A DNA stretch of 14,053 nt, taken from NCBI GenBank assembly GCA_003162615.1, contig PMNG01000085.1, positions 1 through 14,053 of the forward strand. The letters run 5' to 3'. Below, in pieces: positions 7,279 through 14,053 of this stretch. Source of the stretch: Methanothrix sp. GTDB lineage: Archaea > Halobacteriota > Methanosarcinia > Methanotrichales > Methanotrichaceae. Below the pieces are notes generated by a model. The model was not told the origin of the DNA. It worked only from the letters and a program-made list of their open reading frames with translations, and ran no database searches. Position 1 is the stretch's first letter. Every line of letters starts with the position of its first letter. The translations under genes and the position numbers were made by a program.

Positions 7279-7299
7279 TGCTTGGCAAAAAACCAAGCA
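7279..7299. promoter_or_regulatory. Dyad operator candidate upstream of hisG
   Basis: TGCTTGG and CCAAGCA form a perfect 7-bp inverted repeat around a 7-base A-rich spacer. It ends seven bases before the hisG TATA-like box, abutting or overlapping the place where the BRE element and TFB would bind. A dimeric regulator bound here would plausibly control hisG. I do not recognise the motif. Confidence 0.4.
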
Positions 7300-7305
7300 A
7301 AAGAC

Positions 7306-7314
7306 AAAAATATC
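7306..7314 (+). promoter_or_regulatory. TATA box candidate for hisG
   Basis: AAAAATATC lies about 36 bases before the ATG at 7347. A start near 7335 would place the GGAG ribosome-binding site right at the 5' end of a short leader, so the exact start site is uncertain. Confidence 0.4.
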
Positions 7315-7346
7315 CGATCTTGAACCAGAGACATGGAGTCTCATCG

Positions 7347-8219
7347 ATGATAGATATCGCAATTCCCAAGGGCAGCCTCCTGAATCAAACCCTGCAGCTA
7401 TTCGAGCAGGCTGGCCTGGAGGTAAGAAGGACAGAGCGAGAGTACAACGCGAAGATCAACGATCCCCGCGTGGGCAAGGTCAAGATCCTCCGGCCCCAGG
7501 AGATACCTTCCTATGTTGCCAAGGGCTACTTCGATCTGGGAATATCGGGCACCGATTGGATCAGGGAGTCCAAGGCTGATGTAGTGACTGTTACTGAGCT
7601 GAACTACGGCAAGCAGGGACCCGGAAAGGTGAAGTTGGTTGTGGCCGTTCCAGATGGCGAGAGAATCGCCTCGGCGAGAGACATCAAACCCAACAGCCGT
7701 GTAGCCACTGAGTACCCAGAGCTGACGAGGGCCTTCTTCGAGGAGTTGGGAATACAAGTGGACGTCCAGTACTCCTATGGTGCCACCGAGGCAAAGGTGC
7801 CTGAGCTGACAGATGTGGTCGTTGACCTCACGGAAACAGGCTCCACTCTTCGAAAGAACGGGCTGAAGATCGTTGATGTGATAATGGAGTCCACATCGGA
7901 GCTGATCGCAAATAAGAAGAGCTGGGCTGATCCGGAGAAGCGCGAAGACATCCATGCCATTGAGACTCTGCTGTCGGCGGTCATAAGGGCCCGGGGGAAG
8001 GTGCTCATCGATCTGAACGTTCCCGAGGGAAAGATCGAAGAGGTGATATCCATCCTGCCGAGCATGAAGAATCCCACAATCTCCAAGCTCTACAACTCCG
8101 GTTACTACGCTGTGGAGAGCGTTGTGGACAAGTCTCAGATCAACCTGCTTATACCCAGGCTTAAGAAGGCAGGAGCAGAGGACATCCTGGAGCTGGCAAT
8201 CTCGAAAATTGTTCCCTGA
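7347..8219 (+). CDS. hisG: ATP phosphoribosyltransferase HisG, long form
   Basis: A 290-residue HisG, which catalyses the first step of histidine biosynthesis: ATP plus PRPP to phosphoribosyl-ATP. The start MIDIAIPKGSL and the strand LRPQEIPSYVAKGYFDLGISG (48-68, two-lobed periplasmic-binding-like fold) are typical. VVDLTETGSTLRKNGL at residues 158-173 is the PRPP-binding loop. Residues 215-290 form the extra C-terminal regulatory domain of the long HisG form, which in the family binds histidine for feedback inhibition and needs no HisZ partner. The ATG at 7347 has GGAG eight bases upstream; the frame is open further upstream, but that part resembles nothing in the family and would span the TATA box. 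It stands alone here, with no other his gene in the window. Confidence 0.97.
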   Translation: MIDIAIPKGSLLNQTLQLFEQAGLEVRRTEREYNAKINDPRVGKVKILRPQEIPSYVAKGYFDLGISGTDWIRESKADVVTVTELNYGKQGPGKVKLVVAVPDGERIASARDIKPNSRVATEYPELTRAFFEELGIQVDVQYSYGATEAKVPELTDVVVDLTETGSTLRKNGLKIVDVIMESTSELIANKKSWADPEKREDIHAIETLLSAVIRARGKVLIDLNVPEGKIEEVISILPSMKNPTISKLYNSGYYAVESVVDKSQINLLIPRLKKAGAEDILELAISKIVP

Positions 8220-8247
8220 AAATTCCCAATAATATTTAGCAGGAAAG

Positions 8248-8322
8248 CGGGCGCGGGGGGATTCGAACCCCCGATCTACAGCTTAGGAGGCTGCCGCCTT
8301 ATCCTGACTAGGCCACGCGCCC
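8248..8322 (-). tRNA. tRNA-Arg (anticodon CCT)
   Basis: A complete 75-base cloverleaf on the minus strand. The acceptor stem GGGCGCG/CGCGCCC pairs fully. The D arm is GCCT/AGGC, the anticodon stem GCAGC/GCTGT (one G-U pair) with loop CTCCTAA and anticodon CCT, reading AGG. The T arm is GGGGG TTCGAAT CCCCC. The discriminator base is G and CCA is not encoded. There is no intron. It converges on hisG, whose stop lies 28 bases away. Confidence 0.96.
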
Positions 8323-8348
8323 TCTGGCTCATCCTCGTATAACCAACA

Positions 8349-8356
8349 CGTATATC
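8349..8356 (-). promoter_or_regulatory. TATA box candidate for tRNA-Arg
   Basis: On the minus strand GATATACG lies about 27-34 bases before the 5' end of the tRNA, the expected distance for an archaeal promoter. A second weak GTTATACG-like element lies closer, at 8337-8344. Confidence 0.35.
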
Positions 8357-8408
8357 AATCTTTCCGGGTGGCCCTGATATTCTTGTCACGGCTATCTTCT
8401 TTTCGGAT

Positions 8409-8539
8409 TTATCTAATCAGCACAAGCTTAAAACTACCACGAAAAGCCCAGGAAGAACCAGCCCAAGATCCCCTCGAACATGGCCAGATGCCTGTAAACC
8501 ACCACGGGGATAATTGTTCACAGGAGCCTGGAGGTAGTT
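8409..8539 (-). pseudogene. Decayed C-terminal remnant of a third pentapeptide/pore-domain gene
   Basis: This stretch aligns over about 130 bases with the last part of the intact gene at 8570-10063, although no single frame stays open. Read across frame changes on the minus strand it gives QAPVNNYPRGG, then VYRHLAMFEGILGWFFLGF, then FVVVL and LVLIR followed by TAA at 8411-8409. The intact copy has QGPVNRYPVGF, YRHLAMLEIILGWFFMM and ILIR at the same places. Everything before the pore loop is missing. The remnant lies between the intact gene and the tRNA-Arg promoter, on the same strand as its relatives, so it looks like the end of a third tandem copy after deletion and decay. No product is expected. 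Confidence 0.75.
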
Positions 8540-8569
8540 TTATTTAGATTATCACGACCGAATCTTGAG

Positions 8570-10063
8570 CTATCGAATCAATATGCCAACTAGGATAACC
8601 ACGAAGAGCATCATGAAGAACCAACCCAGTATAATTTCTAACATCGCCAAATGCCTGTAAAAACCCACCGGATATCTATTCACTGGTCCCTGCGCTGAGT
8701 TGAACTGGGCGACACTGAAGTACATGGCATCGATAAGGGATACACGCTGTTTCTGGATACCTTTTGTTCTGCCCGGAATCCTCTGTCCGATTTGTTCGAA
8801 CCCCTTCATTCCGTTGCCTGCCCAGAAAACAACTCCAAAGAAGAGGGGCGTGAAAATGCACCAGAAGGCGGTGTAGCTCACGCGCACGCCGTAGCCGCAG
8901 GAGAGCCAGGCGATCACATCTGCCAGCTTTGCCCAGCCCAATGGCTCGTTTGCCTGGCTGATCTGACGGTATTCATAGTAACAGTCGTCTGCATCATTGA
9001 ACCACTCAAGATTCTTGTAGTTTTTAACCAGAGCCAGGTAGGCTGCACCATTGAACTCCAATCTGTCTCTTATGGTTGACCAGGGGACAACCAGCCTTGT
9101 GAAGTCCGCATCCTTCAGACTAATCGTCGAATTCTTTCCGAAGGTTGCATTGTCGAGCTGCATGTTGTAGATCCTGGCGCTCTCGAGGACCAGGTCTTTA
9201 TTGAATTTCGCGTCCAGAAAGTGAGCATTGTCATCGAATTTTGCCACGGCGAAGAATGCAGCGTTTTCAAAAGTCACGTTGGCAAAGTCAGCAAACCCGC
9301 CGAAGCCGGCAAGGCCAAAGCTGGAGCCTCCGTAAAAATGGGACGATCGGAAAATGACGTCTCTGACGAACTGAGTTCCGGCAAAGTCAGCATCCCCTTT
9401 GAAGCTGGAGTCCATGAAGATAGTAGTTCCGCTGAATTGGGAGTTGGTGATGCTCGCATCTCCGGAGAAGACGGCACCCATGAAGGTGACCGGCCGGGAG
9501 AACTGGACCAGGTCGAATTTGGCGTCTGTATCAAAGTTTGAGCCTTCGAAGACGGCATTTCCGTCAAACTGGGAGTTGGCAAAGCTGACTACCCCTTCGA
9601 ATCTCGCCAGGCTGAAGGAGACTGCACTGTCGAACCTGGCAAACCTGAAATCAGTATTACCGGAGAATCTCACGCCACCAAAGTTCGCATCTCCCTGGAA
9701 CCGGGCTTTAGCAAAGCTTGCGTTACCCTTGAAAGTCGTTCCCTGGAAGTCCATAAGATCCCCGAAGGTTACTCTCTCGAAGTTCGCAGGTCCTAGGATT
9801 ATGGAGTTGGTTATCGTTACCGACTGACGAACCGGCCCTGTCAGTGTGCTCAGGTCTAGGTTTCCCGAGACGGAGACGTTATCATAAGACACCGCTTGGT
9901 TGGCTTCGATCTCGGTCAGGATCTGGGATGCTTCGATCTCTTGCGGGTGGCTGATGCTATCCTTCGTCGAGTTTCCTGAATCCCGCAGACTCGATGCCTC
10001 AGCAGCAGAGGCCAAAAGCAGGAACAGAAATAATACCACTATCCATCTGACTATTCGGAACAT
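8570..10063 (-). CDS. Pentapeptide-repeat protein with C-terminal two-helix pore-like membrane domain
   Basis: A 497-residue membrane protein. Residues 1-24 are a signal peptide or anchor (IVVLFLFLLLASAAEA). Residues 61-85 hold a YDNVSVSGNLDLSTL lead-in. From about 90 to 325 a pentapeptide-repeat domain has phenylalanine every four or five residues, as in FKGDADFAGTQF; such repeats fold into a right-handed beta-helix. A linker with DDCYYEYRQ follows, then CGYGVR, a helix at about 398-416, a pore-loop-like YFSVAQFNSAQGPVNRYPVG (448-467) and a last helix (471-495). The end resembles two-helix K+-channel domains seen behind pentapeptide repeats, but the GYG filter is replaced by QGP. The ATG at 10063 is chosen because GGGAG lies six bases upstream; a TTG at 10087 is the alternative. 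Function unknown. Confidence 0.88.
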   Translation of the reverse strand: MFRIVRWIVVLFLFLLLASAAEASSLRDSGNSTKDSISHPQEIEASQILTEIEANQAVSYDNVSVSGNLDLSTLTGPVRQSVTITNSIILGPANFERVTFGDLMDFQGTTFKGNASFAKARFQGDANFGGVRFSGNTDFRFARFDSAVSFSLARFEGVVSFANSQFDGNAVFEGSNFDTDAKFDLVQFSRPVTFMGAVFSGDASITNSQFSGTTIFMDSSFKGDADFAGTQFVRDVIFRSSHFYGGSSFGLAGFGGFADFANVTFENAAFFAVAKFDDNAHFLDAKFNKDLVLESARIYNMQLDNATFGKNSTISLKDADFTRLVVPWSTIRDRLEFNGAAYLALVKNYKNLEWFNDADDCYYEYRQISQANEPLGWAKLADVIAWLSCGYGVRVSYTAFWCIFTPLFFGVVFWAGNGMKGFEQIGQRIPGRTKGIQKQRVSLIDAMYFSVAQFNSAQGPVNRYPVGFYRHLAMLEIILGWFFMMLFVVILVGILIR

Positions 10064-10087
10064 GCCCAACTCCCGGGAAACTCTCAA

Positions 10088-10097
10088 GGATATAAAG
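10088..10097 (-). promoter_or_regulatory. TATA box candidate for the intact pentapeptide gene
   Basis: CTTTATATCC on the minus strand lies 25-34 bases before the ATG. It is a good TATA match, but it is so close that a standard start site would nearly remove the GGGAG site, so the true start may be slightly further upstream. Confidence 0.3.
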
Positions 10098-10123
10098 CAT
10101 TTCTGTTCTGCTATTTGATCATG

Positions 10124-11617
10124 TTACCTGATCATAATTCTACCCAAAGTCACCAGGAAGAGCGCCAGAAGAAGCCAACCCAGGATGCCCTCAACTATGA
10201 CGTAGTACCTGTGCTTTCCCGTCGGCAAAAAGTCGATTGGCCCCTGAGAAAGGAAGATACAAGTACTGAAAAACAGGGCGTTGCGGAAAACCACTCTTTC
10301 CGGAACGGAGTTCTCCTCGACAGGGCCCTGCAAGGGCTTGGCTGATCTGCGAATGCCATCTCCCATCCAGAAGATCAGGGCAAAAGCGAGGATGGTCAAG
10401 ACCGCCCATGCCACAGTGTAGCCGGGCCGAACACCGTAGCCACAAGACAGCCAGGCTAAAACGTCTATGGCCTTCGAAAACTCAAACCCTTTCTCTGCCT
10501 GGTTCAATCTGCGATATTTGTAGTAGCAGTCGTCTTCGTCACTGGGCCAGCCAAGGACCCTGTAGTTGTCGATAAGCGCCAAGTAAACTCCGGGATCGTA
10601 GACCACACGATCTTTGATTTCATTCCAGGGAGCCTTCAGTCTCTTGAAATCTGCATCCTTCAAGTTAATTTTGGAGTTCTTTCCGAAGCGGGCCCCATCC
10701 AGAAGCAGTGTAGAGATTTGGGCGCTCTTCAAGTTCAGTTCACTGTCGAAAACAGTACTTTCATAGCTCACGATGTCCTCAAACTTGACAAGGCCGAAGA
10801 GAGCATTATCCTTGAAATGAGCCTTAGAGAAGTAAGCAGCGTCGCTGAATCGTGCCAGGTTGAAGTTGGCCTCCTCGGAGAATAAAGCGTCGCCGAAGGA
10901 GGATAGGCCTGAGAACCTGGTCAGGCCCGAACCTGGCCGGGCCACTGAAGTTACAATTACCGAAGCTGGTAGCACCGAATTGGGACCCAAAAAAGTTCGC
11001 TTCTTTGGAGAAGTTAACCGAGCTGAAGTCCGAGGTCCCCTGGAACTTAACGTCTGAGAAGAAGGCGTTCTTCATGAACTTCGCCCCTGAGAAGTAGGTG
11101 TAGTACCAGAAGTTGGTGTAGTTGAGGTCGGGCATCGCCCAGGAAACGGACACTATTGAAGCTTGTATCCTTGTAAGAACTGCGATTCCTCGAAACTGAT
11201 GTTCTCTTGGAACTCTGCTCCGTCGAAGATGACAGGGAGGACAAAGGCTGCATCCATGAAGCTGGCACGATGAAAGGAAACTTTGCTGAAGTCCGAGTTT
11301 TCTAAGAATGTTGTCTTGTTAAAGCCGACGTTGAAAAAAGTTGTACCCCAGAAAGAGACATCCTTCTCAAAGGATACACCATTGAAACTCGCGTTTTGCA
11401 CTGTGGAGTTGACTATTGAGAACGCACTATGAACCTCCGCAGGGTTTAGTCTGCCAAGGTCCAGATCTCCAGAAATAGTGACACCTTCGTAGTTTACTGG
11501 CTGATTGTTCTGGACCTTCGCGATGATCTCGATGGCCGGGACTGTCTCTAGGGCGAACGACACCGTAGCATTGGACATCATCAGAACTGCGAGAATAATA
11601 ATGAATAGCTTGGCCAT
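10124..11617 (-). pseudogene. Tandem paralogue of the pentapeptide/pore protein with three +1 frameshifts
   Basis: The same architecture as its neighbour: signal peptide (MAKLFIIILAVLMMSNATVS), the lead-in NYEGVTISGDLDLGRL, a pentapeptide domain, DDCYYKYRR, CGYGVRPGYT, a helix, the loop FFSTCIFLSQGPIDFLPTG and the last helix VEGILGWLLLALFLV. The frame breaks three times, at GG 11169-11170, GGG 11130-11132 and CCC 10926-10928. Dropping one base at each restores the four/five spacing of phenylalanines exactly (FLQDTSF, FLGDADLNYTNF, RFGLTRF) and gives 496 residues, against 497 in the intact copy. The three insertions sum to three, so both ends are in the same frame, with TAG at 11153-11155 in between. 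They may be sequencing or assembly errors or true inactivation. The start is uncertain: TTG 11752 or ATG 11749 would add about 45 residues. Confidence 0.85.
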
Positions 11618-11760
11618 CTCACGGACAGTGAGAACGATCCATGCTTTATCTTTTCCCTTGCAGAAAACTTTGGGGTATTGCGGGATCGTGCCTCGGGAAA
11701 TAAAGTCCGCAACTTTCGGTCCTCCCTTTTCGTTAATAAGGTCAGGCATCAATTTAGAGC

Positions 11761-12927
11761 TCAGCCTTTGGCGATATTGATGACCAGATCCAGAACCGCC
11801 TTTGGCTGAACCCGTGTTGTTTTAATGCCGGCGTCTAGCGCCTTGCGGCATAATGAGCCCCTCAGAATCAGCTCCTTTCCGGAGATGCCCCTGACCAACT
11901 CATCAATGTCTCGATCGCTCATGTTTCTCAAGGTTTCAAGAGACGCCCTGCCCAAGCGGTATATCCTGCCAAACTCGGACCGCCAGAGGCGCTCGTAACG
12001 GGACAGCGAAGCTTTGGACACTTCTCCGGCTGAAACCGACTCGCCTGCCACTGTGCCGCAGATGGACCCGGCGCGCATACCGTAAATAAGCCCGCTCTGG
12101 CCTGCTGCCCCTCCTGTCACCATAAAGCTGTCTGAGACTATCTCTCCCGGGAGAACGGCTATTGGGTCGCCTCCTTGCTTTATTGAGAGTACCTTCATCT
12201 GTTCGATTTTTCTGTAAACTCCGGCCTTGTATGTTTTGAACCTACCGAGGAAGCTCTGGAAAAAAGGATTAACGTTCATACCGTGTCCTCTAACAAAGAC
12301 GCCTAAGGTAGCCAGGTCTTCTCCTGCAGGCGAGAAAGTCGCCTTCCACCCTGGGGCCATGCTGCCGATCCAGTACTCGAAGAAGTCCTCTTCACCAAGG
12401 CCGGGATGCTGGACGGTGGCCTCCATGGCCCAGGCAATGTCCTGAGGATGGCGAATTGGAGAAAGGCCCGCTTGACGAGCCAGAGCGGGCTGCACTCCAG
12501 AGGCGTCTATCGTTACCTTTGCTTGGATATCGCCCTGCTGTGTGGATATTCGACTGTTGCCCGATCTGATCAAAATTCCAGATGCTTTGCCTTCAACAAG
12601 CATAACACCCTCTTTTTCAGCGATGTTAAGGTAATGATCGTCGAAACGTCTTCTGTCGATGAAGTAGCCCTCCGCAGGAATGATTGCACAATAACCGGAA
12701 GGCGAGATGATTCGCATCCCTCGCAAGGATCTTTTTATGTAGCAATCATCAACTTGAAAGCCCGTCTGGGAGGCCATACCATTGAAGAAGGTGTTGGCAG
12801 AATGATCAACGCCCCAGGGGTTCCTGTCCAGAAGGATCACGTCAGATCCGCATCTTGCTGCAGAGATCGCTGCCATCATGCCGGCAGCAGAAGCGCCCAC
12901 CACCAGCACGTCGCATTTCATAGGCAT
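11761..12927 (-). CDS. FAD-dependent oxidoreductase, geranylgeranyl-reductase (GR2) type
   Basis: A 388-residue flavoprotein of the group that includes geranylgeranyl reductases and p-hydroxybenzoate hydroxylase. The N-terminal Rossmann motif is GASAAG at residues 11-16, after the strand CDVLVV, with the ribose-binding acid D34 in VILLDRN. DRRRFD (91-96) within AEGYFIDRRRFDDHYL is the group's second signature. VTGGAAGQSGLIYGMRAG (270-287) is the second FAD-binding motif, which normally reads GDAAG; the aspartate is glycine here. The substrate is unknown; archaeal relatives reduce isoprenoid lipid chains, but this protein is only a distant match. No membrane segment is visible. It ends a few bases before the possible upstream starts of the frameshifted pentapeptide gene, so the two may be co-transcribed. 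The start at 12927 lacks a clear ribosome-binding site; ATG 12921 is possible. Confidence 0.82.
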   Translation of the reverse strand: MPMKCDVLVVGASAAGMMAAISAARCGSDVILLDRNPWGVDHSANTFFNGMASQTGFQVDDCYIKRSLRGMRIISPSGYCAIIPAEGYFIDRRRFDDHYLNIAEKEGVMLVEGKASGILIRSGNSRISTQQGDIQAKVTIDASGVQPALARQAGLSPIRHPQDIAWAMEATVQHPGLGEEDFFEYWIGSMAPGWKATFSPAGEDLATLGVFVRGHGMNVNPFFQSFLGRFKTYKAGVYRKIEQMKVLSIKQGGDPIAVLPGEIVSDSFMVTGGAAGQSGLIYGMRAGSICGTVAGESVSAGEVSKASLSRYERLWRSEFGRIYRLGRASLETLRNMSDRDIDELVRGISGKELILRGSLCRKALDAGIKTTRVQPKAVLDLVINIAKG

Positions 12928-13253
12928 AGGTAAACATTGGATCAGATGAACCTTTCCAAAAGGGCGCTGGTTGCAATCAAATTACTGCTGAAGAATTCCG
13001 GCCGGATTAATCTGATGATAAAAATTAGGTCGTGCATCCGTTCCACTGAAAACCGTGATTCGTTGCTCTAGCGTTAGAACTATGAGATTTCGTCCACTAA
13101 ATATGGTTTTGAATCGAGCTTTCAGTTAATTAGGTGCACGACCAAAAATTAAGGAGGGATGAGGATATAACGGATATAAATAGACAAAATAGGATATTAA
13201 CAAAAGAATAGAAATGTAAAAATTAAAATATGAAATGACCAGATAAATCTGGC
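12928..13253. other. Intergenic with an inverted repeat and GGATATA repeats
   Basis: About 325 bp upstream of the oxidoreductase gene and downstream of DUF1699. It contains a 9-bp inverted repeat, GGTCGTGCA (13028-13036) with TGCACGACC (13135-13143), three GGATAT words (13163, 13172, 13192) and an AT-rich end. I see no gene. The promoter of the oxidoreductase gene should lie here, but no single TATA box stands out. Confidence 0.5.
13239..13252 (-). terminator. Terminator hairpin candidate after DUF1699
   Basis: CCAGA and TCTGG pair around TAAA directly after the TGA stop of the DUF1699 gene. On the minus strand the hairpin is followed by a T-rich run (TCATTTCATATTTTAATTTT), which suits archaeal termination. 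Confidence 0.45.
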
Positions 13254-13661
13254 TCAAGCGGTAATCTTGGACTTGGCGATGTACTTGATCAAGTCGGGAC
13301 CCAAGCGCGCCTTCTTCTGGATCTGGCTTGCCATCTCATCCATGTCCAAACCGGTTGATGTCAGAGTTCTGATCTCTTCCATGGTGGTGTCTTCTACTGT
13401 GAAGTACTCATCCAAGTCCTTCCTGTGGCCCCAGACATCCCCTTCCAGGAGTTCGATGCCTTGCATTTCCAGGAATACCTGTATAGCGTTGGACATAGTC
13501 TTGTGGTAGGATGGAGGCACCTGAATCATCCTGAGCCTGGGACATTTCTGCATCAGGTTTAGGAAGTCGACGTTGGATGCCCTGAAGGCAAGGTGGACCA
13601 GCTTCTCATTCGGGTTCAGGCTAGTTATCTCGTTCTTTGAGCTTACTACTCTTAGTCTCAT
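13254..13661 (-). CDS. DUF1699 family protein
   Basis: A 135-residue protein of the DUF1699 family, which I know from methanogens and which has no assigned function. The start MRLRVVSSKNEI, then LNPNEKLVHLAFRASN (15-30), CPRLRMIQVPPSYHKTMS (40-57), and especially LEMQGIELLEGDVWGHRKD (64-82) are the conserved parts. The C-terminal third looks helical, with LDMDEMASQIQKKARLGPDLIKYI resembling a small helix-turn-helix. The ATG at 13661 is chosen because the family begins there and GGAGAG lies eight bases upstream; the open frame continues 17 codons further without support. It is a single gene with a hairpin directly after its stop. A TTTATAC element near 13730 may be its TATA box. Function unknown. 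Confidence 0.9.
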   Translation of the reverse strand: MRLRVVSSKNEITSLNPNEKLVHLAFRASNVDFLNLMQKCPRLRMIQVPPSYHKTMSNAIQVFLEMQGIELLEGDVWGHRKDLDEYFTVEDTTMEEIRTLTSTGLDMDEMASQIQKKARLGPDLIKYIAKSKITA

Positions 13662-14053
13662 TTTTTTAACTCTCCGATCTTGTACGAAGTATATGCTATT
13701 ATTAATAGACACTTACACTGTACACATCCGTATAAACCAGTTGCAGATAGATAAGGACATAGGAATTAAAAGTTTATTGTGGATTGTTCTGAGCTAAAAT
13801 CCTAAGATATCTTGCGGTAAGAAAAGATAGCATGAAATATACTGAAACCCCGACCAAACGATAGCCTCTGATGCTTTGGCCAAAATAGCTTCCTCTTAAG
13901 ATCCAAATCTTAAGCGCACAGCTGCTGTATCTGGACCTAAGCCCAACAAATGAAAACTTCGATCAATTTTCGGTTTCACATCCTTCTCAAGATGATTGGG
14001 TTGACGAGCCAGCATCTGAATTTAACCTTGATTGAATTGAAGATGACTGATCA
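13662..14053. other. Intergenic at window end
   Basis: About 390 bp with the DUF1699 promoter region and no convincing gene. A palindrome AAGATATCTT lies at 13804-13813 and a perfect hairpin at 13895-13914. On the minus strand a 39-codon frame (14015 to 13896) and a second frame open without a start codon (about 13948 to 13774) read like protein, but I cannot assign either one. Confidence 0.45.
13895..13914. repeat. Perfect 8-bp inverted repeat with 4-base loop
   Basis: CTTAAGAT and ATCTTAAG flank CCAA. It could form a stable small hairpin in RNA from either strand. On the minus strand it covers the stop codon of a 39-codon frame. It may be a terminator or a protein-binding dyad. Confidence 0.45.

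Noticed and set aside
7398..7955. Minus-strand frame of 185 codons
   Set aside because: It lies wholly opposite hisG, which is certain; it shows no domain and no start signal.
8248..8322. tRNA-Arg as an integration site
   Set aside because: No integrase gene, and no direct repeat of the tRNA 3' end was seen in the window.
10924..11170. Programmed ribosomal frameshifting
   Set aside because: It would need three separate shifts in about 245 bp with no shared slippery motif, while the neighbouring paralogue needs none.
10860..11268. Separate small genes in the middle of the frameshifted pentapeptide copy
   Set aside because: These frames join into one pentapeptide domain once one base is removed at each of three homopolymers, so they are pieces of one gene.
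13151..13170. Strong AAGGAGG followed by ATG
   Set aside because: The reading frame after the ATG stops after three codons, so it is not a gene start.

Overview
The window looks like a chromosomal segment of a methanogenic archaeon, most likely a Methanothrix (Methanosaeta) or related Methanosarcinales/Methanotrichales genome. The evidence is a set of archaeal family markers recognised from protein sequence: ribosomal protein S8e, archaeal-type Elp3, a UPF0282 metallo-beta-lactamase-fold protein, a DUF1922 zinc-ribbon protein, the methanogen-associated DUF1699 protein, HTH_45-type winged-helix regulators and a tRNA-Arg without an encoded CCA end. Several genes also have archaeal TATA boxes and GGAG/GGTGAT ribosome-binding sites. 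The genus is an inference; no database was searched.

Layout. Positions 1-1826 hold two small winged-helix regulator genes that diverge from an AT-rich, roughly 0.8 kb stretch containing hairpins and short repeats. Next come a UPF0282 gene (minus) and a PaaI-like hotdog thioesterase gene (plus), which share a divergent promoter region. Positions 7152 down to 3377 form a probable minus-strand operon: a calcineurin-like phosphoesterase, a nitroreductase, elp3, rps8e and a DUF1922 zinc ribbon. Its promoter region is shared with the divergent hisG (plus), and a perfect 7-bp dyad sits just upstream of the hisG TATA box. A tRNA-Arg(CCT) gene (minus) follows hisG.

The most unusual region is 8409-11617. 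It holds three tandem minus-strand copies of one gene type: signal peptide, pentapeptide-repeat beta-helix, then a C-terminal two-helix domain resembling a potassium-channel pore. The middle copy is intact (497 aa). The upstream copy carries three single-base insertions, all in homopolymer runs; removing them restores a 496-aa protein. The third copy survives only as a decayed C-terminal remnant of about 130 bp near the tRNA gene. In all three the position of the K+-channel GYG filter reads Q-(G/A)-P, so if this is a pore it is not a standard K+ pore.

Upstream of this cluster lies a GR2/geranylgeranyl-reductase-like FAD oxidoreductase gene in the same direction, possibly co-transcribed with the first copy. 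The window ends with a DUF1699 gene and about 390 bp that contain a perfect 8-bp hairpin and no convincing gene. The clearest processes represented are translation and tRNA modification (elp3, rps8e, tRNA-Arg) and histidine biosynthesis (hisG).
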